Source: Nonomuraea maritima (lineage in GTDB: Bacteria > Actinomycetota > Actinomycetes > Streptosporangiales > Streptosporangiaceae). Taken from it: DNA of 64,000 nt. Shown piece after piece: positions 51,714 through 60,760 of the stretch (positions are counted from its first letter, which is position 1; each line of letters opens with the position of its first letter). The position numbers and the translations under genes are program-made. The notes beneath the pieces are model-generated. The model was not told where the DNA came from and made no database searches. It worked only from the letters and a program-made list of their open reading frames with translations. The DNA lies in assembly GCF_900100395.1 (NCBI RefSeq), contig NZ_FNFB01000006.1, positions 124,001-188,000 on the forward strand. Reading direction: 5' to 3'.

Positions 51714-52676
51714 TCAGACGGCCAGGGCGTGGGTGGTGACGCCGGCCCACGACTCGGCCTGGGTGACGAACGCGTCGGCGTGGTCGGGCCAGTGGTGGCG
51801 CAGGCGCGCCTCGGCGTGTCCGAGCGCCCCGAGCCTGACCCGGCGCGCCGGGTCGGCCTTGAGGTCGAGGACGGCGTCCAGCACGGCGTCCACGTCGAGG
51901 GGTACCACCAGGCCGCAGCCGGAGTGCTCGACCAGCGGCGCTCCCGGCGCGGTCGTGATCACCGGGATCCCGCGGCCCATGTAGTCCATGATCTTGGTGG
52001 GTGGGCGGGCGACGGTGTCGCGGGCCAGCGACAGGCCGGCCAGCGCCCCCTCGGACATGCGCAGAGCGTGGCGGTTGGGGACGTACCCGAACCAGTCGAG
52101 CAGGCCCACCCGCTGGGCGTCGCGCAGCAGCGGGCGCACGGCGGGGTCGGCCGCGCCGATGAGGTCCATCCGGATCCCGTACGGGCGCAGCCGCTCGGCC
52201 AGGCCGACCAGCTCGTTCGCGCCGGACTCGGCCGACAGGCGGCCGATGTGCACGACCCGCGCCTCGCCGGGTAGCGACGGGCCGGACGCCACCAGGGTGG
52301 CCTCCGGCACCACGGAGGGCGTGATCACCCGGTGCCGCCGCTCGGCGCGGGCCAGGCGGCGGGCGGCGACGGGCTCGCGTACGTCCCAGACGACGGGAGG
52401 GCGCCGGTGGGGCAGGGCCCGCAGCAGCCGGCGGTCGTGGACGATCAGCACGTCGGCGTCGCGCAGGCCGCGCCTGAGCGCGCCGCGCGCCTTGCCGTAC
52501 GAGGCCTGGTACGGCACGTCCACCGGGGTCACCCGCATGGCGGGGGTCACGTTGAAGTGCGTGAAGGGCGCGACGTAGGTCACCTCGTGACCGGCGTCGA
52601 GCAGGGCCCGGATCTGCCGATGCATGATCCGGGCGTCCTCGGGGTGATGGACGGTGGTGGCGACACAGGCGCGCAT
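51714..52676 (-). CDS. GT-B (family 4-like) glycosyltransferase
   Basis: A 320-residue transferase. The N-terminal Rossmann half starts MRACVATTVHHPEDARIMHR and has VIVHDRRLL; the C-terminal half has VVHIGRLSAESGANELVGLA and the nucleotide-sugar motif region PPTKIMDYMGRGIPVITTAP. A longer reading frame extends upstream, but the part before MRACV overlaps the neighbouring acyltransferase gene and has no family match. The start has no ribosome-binding site; GGAGCG lies 14 nt away. Confidence 0.85.
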   Translation of the reverse strand: MRACVATTVHHPEDARIMHRQIRALLDAGHEVTYVAPFTHFNVTPAMRVTPVDVPYQASYGKARGALRRGLRDADVLIVHDRRLLRALPHRRPPVVWDVREPVAARRLARAERRHRVITPSVVPEATLVASGPSLPGEARVVHIGRLSAESGANELVGLAERLRPYGIRMDLIGAADPAVRPLLRDAQRVGLLDWFGYVPNRHALRMSEGALAGLSLARDTVARPPTKIMDYMGRGIPVITTAPGAPLVEHSGCGLVVPLDVDAVLDAVLDLKADPARRVRLGALGHAEARLRHHWPDHADAFVTQAESWAGVTTHALAV

Positions 52677-52732
52677 GTGTCGATGGTGCGCTCCGACCAG
52701 GTCACCGGCGTTAATGCGGGGGGAACTGCCGC

Positions 52733-53938
52733 TTAACTTCGGGCAGGCCGCCGATACAGCCACGTCAGGCGCGGCTCCAGGACCCACTTGAAGACGCTGC
52801 GGGTCTGCGGCAGGCACAGGATGATGGACAGCGCGAAGCAGGACGAACTGATCGCCAGCACGCCGAGCGGCCCGTGCAGCCAGGGCAGCTTCAGCCAGCC
52901 CATCTCCTTGGCGATCAGGACGGGGATGCCGTGCAGCAGGTAGCAGTAGAGCGTGCGGGTGCCGAGGTCGGTGAACCAGGTCTCCTTCCTGGGCACCAGG
53001 GCGAGCACCGCGACGCTCAGGGCCAGCGCGCACACCAGCAGGCCGGTGCGTACGCCGAGGCCCATGTACCAGGACAGGTGGAGGTCGTCGTAGCTGCCCT
53101 TGTAGTAGAACGGCGCGACCGGCGTGCGCGTGGAGGCCACGTAGATCGCCACCGCCGCCGCGCCGAGGATGACGAACACGCCGGCGACCTTGATCCAGAG
53201 CCGGTTGAGCATCTCGAAGTGCTCGGGCTGCAGCACCAGGCCGATCACGAAGAACGGCATGAGGCCGAAGAAGCGGTCGAGGCTGAAGTCGCCGTTGATC
53301 TGGGAGAACCCGGCGAACAGGTAGATCGCGATGGCGACCGGCACCGGGTGCTTCATCCGCTTCCACACCGGCGTGGAAAGCCGCCAGAACAGCAGCGCCA
53401 CGAGGTACCAGTTGAGCCACGCCGGGTCGTCGATCGACAGGCTCCACTTCTGGCCCAGCGACCAGCGCAGCGCGGCGTACCCGAACTCGACGACGACGTA
53501 CGGGATGAGCAGCGTGTCGACCAGCTTGTTGACCTTGGCGGTCGAGTTGTGCGCCCAGAAGTTGCGCGACAGGTAGCCGCTGATCAGCACGAACAGCGGC
53601 ATGTGGAACGTGTAGATGAAGATGTACAGCGACCTGGCGGAGTCGGTTCCGAGCGTCGGCACCAGGGAGTGGCCGATCGGCACGAGCGCGATCAGCAGGA
53701 ACTTGACGTTGTCGAGGAACGGGTCGCGCTTGCGCGGCGCCGGCTCAGGCTGCGGCTCGGGCTGTGCGCCCGGCTCGGCGGTCGGGGCGGGCGCGCCCAC
53801 GTTGATGCCGTTGGGGTCGGTGGATGAGCCGAAGTAGCTGCCCTGTGGCAACGGCCACCTGGCCCCTGTGTCGGTGGGACCGTCGCCGACGGGCCGGTGC
53901 GGGGGCGTGAACGGTGGGGAGGATCTGGTGTCAGACAC
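52733..53938 (-). CDS. Acyltransferase-3 family membrane acyltransferase
   Basis: A 401-residue protein with about ten membrane helices that transfers an acyl group, often acetyl, to extracellular or membrane glycans. The first helix KFLLIALVPIGHSLVPTLGT carries the conserved His, and FHMPLFVLISGYLSR is the second motif. The first 70 residues are a Pro-rich cytoplasmic tail. The GTG start has no clear ribosome site. It probably decorates the envelope polymer made by this locus. Confidence 0.88.
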   Translation of the reverse strand: MSDTRSSPPFTPPHRPVGDGPTDTGARWPLPQGSYFGSSTDPNGINVGAPAPTAEPGAQPEPQPEPAPRKRDPFLDNVKFLLIALVPIGHSLVPTLGTDSARSLYIFIYTFHMPLFVLISGYLSRNFWAHNSTAKVNKLVDTLLIPYVVVEFGYAALRWSLGQKWSLSIDDPAWLNWYLVALLFWRLSTPVWKRMKHPVPVAIAIYLFAGFSQINGDFSLDRFFGLMPFFVIGLVLQPEHFEMLNRLWIKVAGVFVILGAAAVAIYVASTRTPVAPFYYKGSYDDLHLSWYMGLGVRTGLLVCALALSVAVLALVPRKETWFTDLGTRTLYCYLLHGIPVLIAKEMGWLKLPWLHGPLGVLAISSSCFALSIILCLPQTRSVFKWVLEPRLTWLYRRPARS

Positions 53939-54100
53939 AGGGGAAGTCGCTCAGCTTCGGTCGGGGCCGGGGGTCTCGACGGCGGCGCTTCCAGCGGACG
54001 TGTGCCACTGTTTCGCGCCGCGTCGCCGACTCGCAACAGAGTAGTGCCTTTGTCGTTCCCCTCGCCCCGGAACGCCCGGTTACACAGCCAACTTGGAGCC

Positions 54101-55747
54101 TCAGGTGCAGACGTTCTTCTGCTCGGACGCGGTGATCGTGCTGTCCTTGACGCTGTCGGGAAGCTTGGTGACCTTGACGGAGTCGAAGTCCTCACCGATG
54201 ACGAGCTGCGTCACCGGAGTGCCCTTGGCCGGCGCCGTGACGCCGGACGAGTACGTCTGCGGGCCCACCGCCGCCACCTTGCCCTGCTGGGTGCCCGGCT
54301 TGGGCAGCACCGCACCGGCCAGCGTGGTGGCACCGGCCACGGCCACGTCGGCCGCCTTGGCGTAGTGGATCTCGGTCTTGGCCAGGCTCTGGCCGTCGGC
54401 CGCCTCGAAGTTGCCCAGCCCGACGACGTTGAAGCCCTCCTTGGCCAGCATGTCGGCGACCTCGCGGGCCCGGCCGGGGGTCTTGGTGCCGTTGAGCACC
54501 TGGACCTTCACCTGCTCGGGCTTGACCGTGACCTTGGGCGTGTTGTTCGCCGCGGTGGTCGGGGTCGGCTTGACGACCTCGGTGTCGGTCCTGATGGCGG
54601 CGAACAGCTCCTTGGCGTCGGGGTCCTTCCAGACGACCCGGTTGGGGTCTTCCGCGTCGGGCTGCCACGGCACCGTGGTGAACTTGACGCCGTTGGCCGT
54701 CATCGCCCTGGCGCTCGTCGCGATCTGGATGAGCTGCTCGGTGTCGTTGGCCAGCTCGGGGTCCATGGTGACCGAGCCGGCGGCGGCGGCGATGAACTCG
54801 CGCAGCCGTCCGACGTCGGTGAGCAGCTCACTGCTGGTGGCCTTGGCGACGACCTTGCTCAGGAAGATCTGCTGGCGCTTGATGCGCTGGATGTCGCTGC
54901 CGTCGCCGTAGTGGCGCAGGCGGACGTAGCCGAGGGCCTTCTCGCCGTTGAGCAGGCTCTTGCCGGGCGGGAGCACCAGCTTGGACGCCTTGTCGTTGAC
55001 GCCCGACTTCAGGCAGATCTCGATGCCGCCGAGCGCGTCGACGATGTTCTTGAAGCCGCTGAAGTCGACCTCGACGAAGTGGTTGACGCGGATGCCGGTG
55101 AGCGTCTCGAGGGTGGAGATCGTGCATGCGATGCCACCCGAGTTGTACGCCGAGTTGATCATGTCGCGGCGCGCGGGCATCTCCTGCTTGGTGGCCTCGT
55201 TCTTGCAGCGCGGGATCTGCACCAGGGAGTCGCGCGGGAAGCTGATCAGCTGCGCCTTGTCGCGGTTCGGCGAGATGTGCATGAGGATGATCGTGTCGGT
55301 GCGCTTGCCGCCCGCGTCGGCCGCCCGGGCGAGCTGCTGGCCGTACCTCGCGTTGCCCGCGCCGGCGCGCGTGTCGGAGCCGACGAGCAGGACGTTCAGC
55401 GCGCCCGTGTCCGGCGGACGCGGGTTGATGATGTCCTCCTTGACGCTCTTCTCCTTGATGTTGCCGAAGGCGTCACGGTAGAGGGTGTACGCGGTGAGCG
55501 CGCCCGCCACCATGACCGAGGTCATGCCGATGCTGACCCAGGCGAGCACCCGCATCTTGGTCTGGCCGCTGCCCTTGCCCCGGCCTGATCCTCCGCCGTC
55601 GCGGTGGCCGCGGGAACGGTCGTCGGGCGGCGGCGGAGGCGGGACGGCGGCGGCCGCCCGGCGGGCCATCCTGCTGCCCGGTTGCGTGCCGGCAGCGCGG
55701 TGGTCCCGTCCGTGATCGACTACTGGTCCGCCCCTGTAGTCACTCAT
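54101..55747 (-). CDS. LytR-CpsA-Psr ligase with LytR_C domain, second copy
   Basis: A 548-residue LCP protein. A 65-residue Pro/Gly/Arg-rich cytoplasmic part precedes one helix (VLAWVSIGMTSVMVAGALTA). The LCP domain has NVLLVGSDTRAGAGNARYGQ, KRTDTIILMHIS, LISFPRDSLVQIP, INSAYNSGG, ALGYVRLRHY and IQRIKRQQIFLSKVV. The LytR_C part is VKVQVLNGTKTPGRAREVAD. Its presence with the first copy at 39.5 kb suggests two polymers or two attachment sites. It is divergent from no gene; the minus-strand GT-C gene lies upstream. Confidence 0.93.
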   Translation of the reverse strand: MSDYRGGPVVDHGRDHRAAGTQPGSRMARRAAAAVPPPPPPDDRSRGHRDGGGSGRGKGSGQTKMRVLAWVSIGMTSVMVAGALTAYTLYRDAFGNIKEKSVKEDIINPRPPDTGALNVLLVGSDTRAGAGNARYGQQLARAADAGGKRTDTIILMHISPNRDKAQLISFPRDSLVQIPRCKNEATKQEMPARRDMINSAYNSGGIACTISTLETLTGIRVNHFVEVDFSGFKNIVDALGGIEICLKSGVNDKASKLVLPPGKSLLNGEKALGYVRLRHYGDGSDIQRIKRQQIFLSKVVAKATSSELLTDVGRLREFIAAAAGSVTMDPELANDTEQLIQIATSARAMTANGVKFTTVPWQPDAEDPNRVVWKDPDAKELFAAIRTDTEVVKPTPTTAANNTPKVTVKPEQVKVQVLNGTKTPGRAREVADMLAKEGFNVVGLGNFEAADGQSLAKTEIHYAKAADVAVAGATTLAGAVLPKPGTQQGKVAAVGPQTYSSGVTAPAKGTPVTQLVIGEDFDSVKVTKLPDSVKDSTITASEQKNVCT

Positions 55748-55932
55748 ACGCCCCTAGCCTCTTTCCCTCGCGCCTGATGCGCCGGCCCGGTCAGCTACGC
55801 GCCACGAGGCTAGGTCACGTACGGCGCGCCTCGAGCAACTACCGCGGAGATCGACCGTGACCCGGGCGTGATGTTTCCGCGGCAAAGCATACTCAGACCC
55901 GGACATTGGGTGGAATATCATCGCCAAACTCT

Positions 55933-57387
55933 TTACATTTTTCCGAACTGTCTTAGCATGTCGGGCCGTACACTGAGCGCCGCCGCGAGACAGGCCAAGG
56001 GGACGGCAGGCAGAACGTACCGGTAGTCGAACTCCGCCGCCGCCGCAGGTGTGATCAACAGCACAATGGCCGTCACCCACGGGACCGGCCAGACCGGCAC
56101 GCCCGCGCGGCCGGTCCCGCGCCGCGTGCCGCGGCGCTTACGGCGCACTGCCGCCGCCACCGGCGGCACCAGCAGGATCCCCAGGAGCACCGTGCCGGGC
56201 AGCCGCGCGACGTCCTGGTACGCGCGCAGCAGCCCCGCGTACGGCTCGACGACCGTCGTGCCGATGGCGCCCCGCTCGTAGCGCTGGGCGTACTGCGCGC
56301 CGACCTGCGCCGGGTAGCGGCCGGGCGGTCCCGGCGCGGTCTCGGGGAACTGGTAGTAGGCGTAGATCTCGGCGTCGGGGTAGACCGGGCGTCCCCAGAC
56401 GAACGTACGGCCCAGCTCCTGCAGCACGGAGGCGGCGTAGTCGAGCGGCTGGGCGGTGATCGCGCGCATGGCGAACCGGCCGGCCAGGTCGTCGTTCTCC
56501 TCGGAGAAGGTGATGCCGGGCAGGCGAACCAGCGGGGCGTCCTTGGCCCAGATGTACTCCTGCGAGGGCGGGCGCTGCTCGGGCGGTCGCGGGTCGCACA
56601 GGACGCGCAGGTCTGGCGGCGGGTCCATGACCGAGCAGTCGGCGAACGACATCGTGCGGGCGTACAGGAAGACGCCGTTCGCGCCCACGATGCCGACGCG
56701 CTGGTAGGTGGCGTGGAACCAGGCGCCGTACGCGATGACCGGGACCAGCGCGGCGGCCACCAGCACCGCCGCCGGCCTGATCCGGCCGCGCAGCGCGAAC
56801 CACGCCGCCAGCACCACGATGAGCGGCTGGCCGACGGTCCTCGTGAGGGTCGCCGCCGCCAGCAGCAGCCCGACGGCGACGACGACGGACGTGCGGCGCG
56901 TCGTCGACAGCACCACGGCCAGCACGACCAGGAACATGAACAGCGTGTCGGAGACCAGCAGGTGCTCCAGCTCGACCTGGTAGGCGTCGAGCAGCACGGG
57001 CGCCGCCGCCAGCGTCGCCACCCACCGCGGCGCCCGCCGCGCCGCCCGGTACACCAGCAGCCCGGTCGCCAGGCCGAGCAGGTGCTGGACGAGCGCGACC
57101 GCGCCGAAGGAGTGCAGCGGCTCCAGCAGCTTGAGGAACAGCGAGTAGCCCGCGGGGCGGACCAGGTCGGGGCGGGGGTGGAAGACCGTGACGACGTAGG
57201 TGTAGGTGTCGGGGAACCACAGGGCGGGGCGGTAGCCGAGCATCGCCAGGGCGCGCAGGACCGTGCCTGCTGCCAGCACGGCGAGGAACCATCCGTGCCG
57301 CCGTGCGAGGTGCGCCGCGTCGCGCGGCACCCGTCGCCGGCCGCGCCCGCTGTTCGCCTCGTCCGCTGCCCTCGTCGTCCCGCTCAC
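55933..57387 (-). CDS. GT-C-type membrane glycosyltransferase (ArnT/dolichol-P-sugar-like)
   Basis: A 484-residue polytopic protein. The first periplasmic loop has the acidic motif WFPDTYTYVV, typical of GT-C enzymes using polyprenyl-phosphate sugars, and PAGYSLFLKLLEPLHSFG. About ten helices follow, with a large periplasmic loop between residues 260 and 400 (CSVMDPPPDLRVLCDPRPPE). The GTG chosen has GGAGGG 7 nt upstream; an ATG 69 nt earlier lacks one. The donor sugar is unknown. Confidence 0.82.
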   Translation of the reverse strand: MSGTTRAADEANSGRGRRRVPRDAAHLARRHGWFLAVLAAGTVLRALAMLGYRPALWFPDTYTYVVTVFHPRPDLVRPAGYSLFLKLLEPLHSFGAVALVQHLLGLATGLLVYRAARRAPRWVATLAAAPVLLDAYQVELEHLLVSDTLFMFLVVLAVVLSTTRRTSVVVAVGLLLAAATLTRTVGQPLIVVLAAWFALRGRIRPAAVLVAAALVPVIAYGAWFHATYQRVGIVGANGVFLYARTMSFADCSVMDPPPDLRVLCDPRPPEQRPPSQEYIWAKDAPLVRLPGITFSEENDDLAGRFAMRAITAQPLDYAASVLQELGRTFVWGRPVYPDAEIYAYYQFPETAPGPPGRYPAQVGAQYAQRYERGAIGTTVVEPYAGLLRAYQDVARLPGTVLLGILLVPPVAAAVRRKRRGTRRGTGRAGVPVWPVPWVTAIVLLITPAAAAEFDYRYVLPAVPLACLAAALSVRPDMLRQFGKM

Positions 57388-57596
57388 CCGTGCGCCCTCC
57401 GTGCCGCCTGCCTCACCTGGGTGTTCCCGGGCAGCCTCGAGTGGGGGAGGCGGCATCCCGGACGGCGGGGTCCGGGCGAGGAGAGGGCTTGGTTCGCGGC
57501 TCCGGCACGACGCGTACGGTACCGCCGTTTCCGCCCCACCCGCGCCCCACGGCCCCGCGCCCCCCGAGACAGCGGGCCTGCCCTCGCTCTTTTCCC

Positions 57597-59765
57597 ATGG
57601 TGAGAGGTGCCGGCCCAGGACTCCCCGGCCCGCTGCTGTGGTCGCTGTCCTTCAGAGGGCGGGGGGTTCGGTGGTGGGGGTGGGTGCTCGCTCAGGTGTG
57701 TGCGGTGGTGGCCGTCCTGGTGGGGGTTCTCCGGTGGGTTGGATACGCTCGCTCAGCGATGGACGTGGATCGGTGTGGCAGGGAGTTCGCCGCGATCACC
57801 GTGCTGCCGGCCTTGGCCGTGGCGGGGTGGCTGACGGCAGGGCTGCCGTTGCTGATGCTCGGCCGGTTCGAGCCGGTGCCCGTCGCGCTGCTCGGCGTGG
57901 CGGCCGCCGTCGTGCTGGGCGCCCTGGGGACGCGCGGGGCGGCGACCGCGCTACGAGCCACGTTCCGTCAGGTCGCGGGTGTCGTGGCGGTGGCCGTGGC
58001 GTCGGGCGTGTTCAACGCCGTCATGCACAGCGAGCAGGTCGCCGTGCGGCGCGACCCGGCCACCTACGCCCAGTACGCCGCCTGGATCGCGGGGCACGGT
58101 TCGCTGCCCATCCCGGCGCAGGCCGAGGCGTTCGGCGGCCCCGACCCCTGGCTCAACTTCGTCACCATCGGCTTCTACGACGTCCACGGCTCGGTGCTGC
58201 CGCAGTTCATGCCGGGCGCCCCGATGCTGTACGCGATCGGCGACTGGCTCGGCGCGCCCTTCGTGGCGCCCGCCGTGCTCGGTGCGCTCGCCGTCCTCTC
58301 CGTGGCGGGCCTGGCCGCGCGGCTGGCCGGCCCGCGCTGGGCGGCGGTCGCCGCCGCGGCGTTCGCGGTGTGCCAGCCGGTCCTCTACACCTCCCGCACG
58401 ACGTTCAGCGAGATCCCGTCGCTGATCCTGCTGTTCGGCGGCCTGTCCCTCGCCCACGACGCGCTCACCGGCACGTCGGGCCGCCGGTGGCGCGGCCTGC
58501 TGGCCGGGCTGGCGCTCGGCCTGTCGGTGCTGGTCAGGATCGACGGGCTGCGCGACGTGCTGCCCGCGCTGGCGTTCGCCGGCGTGCTGATCGCCATGCG
58601 GCGCTTCTCCCGGCCGGAGGGCGAGGTGGGTCCGCCGCTGCTCGCGGGGCTGCTCGCCGGCGCCGGGCTCGGACTGCTCGGCGCGTACGAGCTGGCCCGG
58701 CCCTACCTGACGTACCTGTCGGGGTCGGTGCGGCCGCTGCTGGCCATCTGCGCCGCGGTCCTGGTGCTGACCCTCGCCGGGACGCTCGCCGCGCCCGCGC
58801 TGGCCCGCGTCCGGCTGCCGCGATGGGCGCCCGCGGCGGGCGCGGGCCTCGTGGTGGCGCTCATGGCCGCCCTGTACGCCCGCCCGTGGTTCCAGACCGT
58901 GACCCGCGTGGCCGCCAACGCCGACGACCGCCGTACGGCCGAGATGATCCGGCAGATCCAGCGCGCCAACGGGCTGCCCCTCGACGGCGACCGTCTCTAC
59001 TTCGAGCAGTCGCTGCACTGGGTCGTCTGGTACGTCGGCCTGCCCGCCGTCGTGCTGGCCACGGCCGCCGCCGCCGTGCTCGTGCGCCGCCTGCTGCGCG
59101 ACGGCACGCCGTTCACCTGGCTGCTGCCGCTCGCGGTCGTGGGCTGGAGTACCGTCACCACGCTCCTGCGGCCCGAGATCACCCCCGACCATCCCTGGGC
59201 CGCCCGCCGCCTGGTGCCCGTCGTCATCCCGGGGATGGTCCTGCTGGCCGTACAGGGGCTGGCGATCCTGCGCGACCTGCTGCGGCGGCGCGACCCGAGG
59301 GTCCGTACCTGGGGGATGGCGGCGGCCGTGCTGCTCGTGCTGGTGCCGCCGGTCGTGACGTCGATCGGCACCGCCTTCACCCCGGTCGAGCAGGGGGAGG
59401 CGGCGGCGGTGCGGGGCATGTGCGACCGGCTGCCGCCCGACGCGTCGGTGCTGATCGTCGAGCGGGTCACGGCCGACCGGTTCACCCAGGTCGTACGGGG
59501 CATGTGCGGGCGTCCGACGGCGCAGGTCAAGCACGAGGACGGAGCCGACACCGCGCCGGAGGCCGAGGTGCGCCGTCTGGCGGAAAGGGTGCGCGCCGCG
59601 GGCCGCGTCCCCGTCGTGCTGGCCGCCGAGGAGGGGCAGGTCGCGCCGTACGGACCGGCGACGCAGGTCATGGCGCTGGTCACGAGGCAGGACGAGCGCT
59701 CCCTGCTGGAGGCCCCCGACGGCACCTGGTCGCTGCGCATGAACGTCTGGATGGCCGCTCTCTGA
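57597..59765 (+). CDS. Large membrane glycosyltransferase-like protein (GT-C fold)
   Basis: A 722-residue protein with more than ten helices. It has a periplasmic acidic motif (RRDPATYAQYAAWIAGHG, then AFGGPDPWLNF) like GT-C sugar transferases and FYDVHGSVLPQFMPGAPML. The C-terminal 150 residues form a soluble domain (CDRLPPDASVLIVERVTADR). Upstream in-frame codons are Pro/Arg-rich and not conserved, so the ATG just before MVRGAGPGLP was chosen; no good ribosome site is seen. Precise function unknown; the neighbours suggest envelope-glycan decoration with a polyprenol-linked sugar. Confidence 0.75.
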   Translation: MVRGAGPGLPGPLLWSLSFRGRGVRWWGWVLAQVCAVVAVLVGVLRWVGYARSAMDVDRCGREFAAITVLPALAVAGWLTAGLPLLMLGRFEPVPVALLGVAAAVVLGALGTRGAATALRATFRQVAGVVAVAVASGVFNAVMHSEQVAVRRDPATYAQYAAWIAGHGSLPIPAQAEAFGGPDPWLNFVTIGFYDVHGSVLPQFMPGAPMLYAIGDWLGAPFVAPAVLGALAVLSVAGLAARLAGPRWAAVAAAAFAVCQPVLYTSRTTFSEIPSLILLFGGLSLAHDALTGTSGRRWRGLLAGLALGLSVLVRIDGLRDVLPALAFAGVLIAMRRFSRPEGEVGPPLLAGLLAGAGLGLLGAYELARPYLTYLSGSVRPLLAICAAVLVLTLAGTLAAPALARVRLPRWAPAAGAGLVVALMAALYARPWFQTVTRVAANADDRRTAEMIRQIQRANGLPLDGDRLYFEQSLHWVVWYVGLPAVVLATAAAAVLVRRLLRDGTPFTWLLPLAVVGWSTVTTLLRPEITPDHPWAARRLVPVVIPGMVLLAVQGLAILRDLLRRRDPRVRTWGMAAAVLLVLVPPVVTSIGTAFTPVEQGEAAAVRGMCDRLPPDASVLIVERVTADRFTQVVRGMCGRPTAQVKHEDGADTAPEAEVRRLAERVRAAGRVPVVLAAEEGQVAPYGPATQVMALVTRQDERSLLEAPDGTWSLRMNVWMAAL

Positions 59766-59828
59766 CCAGGCGTACGGGGAAGCCGATGTGAGCCCGGTTC
59801 CCGGCCGGGCAGAGTACCCTCGACGCAC

Positions 59829-60758
59829 GTGAGCACGCTTGAGACGCCCAAGAGTGGACCTGCCGTGGAAGAACCGCCGTACGTCACGATCGTCCTGCCT
59901 TGCTACAACGAGCAGGACCACGTCATCGACGAGGTCGAGCGCATCACCACGGCGATGGACTCCAGCGGCTACACCTACGAGCTGGTCGCCGTCGACGACT
60001 GCTCGACCGACGAGACGCTGGCCCGGCTCAAGCAGGCCGCGCCGCGCTTCCCCCACCTGCGCATCCGCGCCTTCCACCGCAACGGCGGGTCCGGCACCGT
60101 GCGCCGGATCGGCACGCAGGAGGCCAGGGGCGAGATCGTCGTGTGGACCGACGCCGACATGTCCTACCCCAACGAGCGCATCCCCGAGCTGGTGCAGCTG
60201 CTGGACAAGGACCCGTCGATCGACCAGGTCGTCGGCGCGCGCACCAGCGAGGAGGGCTCGCACAAGCTGCTGCGGGTGCCGGCCAAGTGGATGATCAGGA
60301 AGATCGCCGAGATGCTGGCCGGGCAGAAGATCCCCGACCTCAACTCGGGCCTGCGGGCCTTCCGCAAGTCGGTGGCCCGCCCCTACCTCAGGCTGCTGCC
60401 TCCCGGCTTCTCCTGCGTCACGACGATCACGCTGTCGTTCCTGATGAACCAGCACGACGTCCACTACATGCCGATCGGGTACGCCAAGCGGGCCGGCAAG
60501 TCGAAGTTCAGCTTCGTCTCCGACGCCTACCGCTACATCCTGCAGGTGCTGCGGATGATCATGTACTTCAACCCGCTCAAGGTGCTCATGCCGCCCGCGC
60601 TGTGGCTGGTGGGCATCGGCATCGCCAAGGGCCTGTGGGACATGGTCGAGCACCCGTTCTACTTCCCGGCCAACACTGTCATGATCTTCCTGTCGGGCCT
60701 GCTCATCGGGTCGGTGGCGCTGCTCGCCGACCTGATCGTGCGCTCGCGGGGAGAGTGA
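59829..60758 (+). CDS. Polyprenyl-phosphate glycosyltransferase, family 2 (DPM1/ArnC-like)
   Basis: A 309-residue enzyme that moves a sugar from a nucleotide to polyprenyl phosphate. It has VTIVLPCYNEQDHVIDEVER, VAVDDCSTDETLARL, the DAD metal motif in VVWTDADMSYPNERIPEL, and LNSGLRAFRKSVARPYLRLL. Two C-terminal helices (PPALWLVGIGIAKGLW, TVMIFLSGLLIGSVALLADL) anchor it. GTG start 8 nt after TACCCT. It may supply donor lipid for the adjacent GT-C protein. The GT4 gene follows after 2 nt. Confidence 0.9.
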   Translation: MSTLETPKSGPAVEEPPYVTIVLPCYNEQDHVIDEVERITTAMDSSGYTYELVAVDDCSTDETLARLKQAAPRFPHLRIRAFHRNGGSGTVRRIGTQEARGEIVVWTDADMSYPNERIPELVQLLDKDPSIDQVVGARTSEEGSHKLLRVPAKWMIRKIAEMLAGQKIPDLNSGLRAFRKSVARPYLRLLPPGFSCVTTITLSFLMNQHDVHYMPIGYAKRAGKSKFSFVSDAYRYILQVLRMIMYFNPLKVLMPPALWLVGIGIAKGLWDMVEHPFYFPANTVMIFLSGLLIGSVALLADLIVRSRGE

Positions 60759-60760
60759 GG

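Noticed and set aside
52677..53447. Upstream extension of the GT-B gene at 51714
   Set aside because: It lies over the acyltransferase coding region in another frame on the same strand and has no glycosyltransferase features.
57951..60653. 900-codon minus-strand frame
   Set aside because: It covers two clear plus-strand glycosyltransferase genes; the antisense protein is His/Arg/Gly-rich with no recognisable domain.
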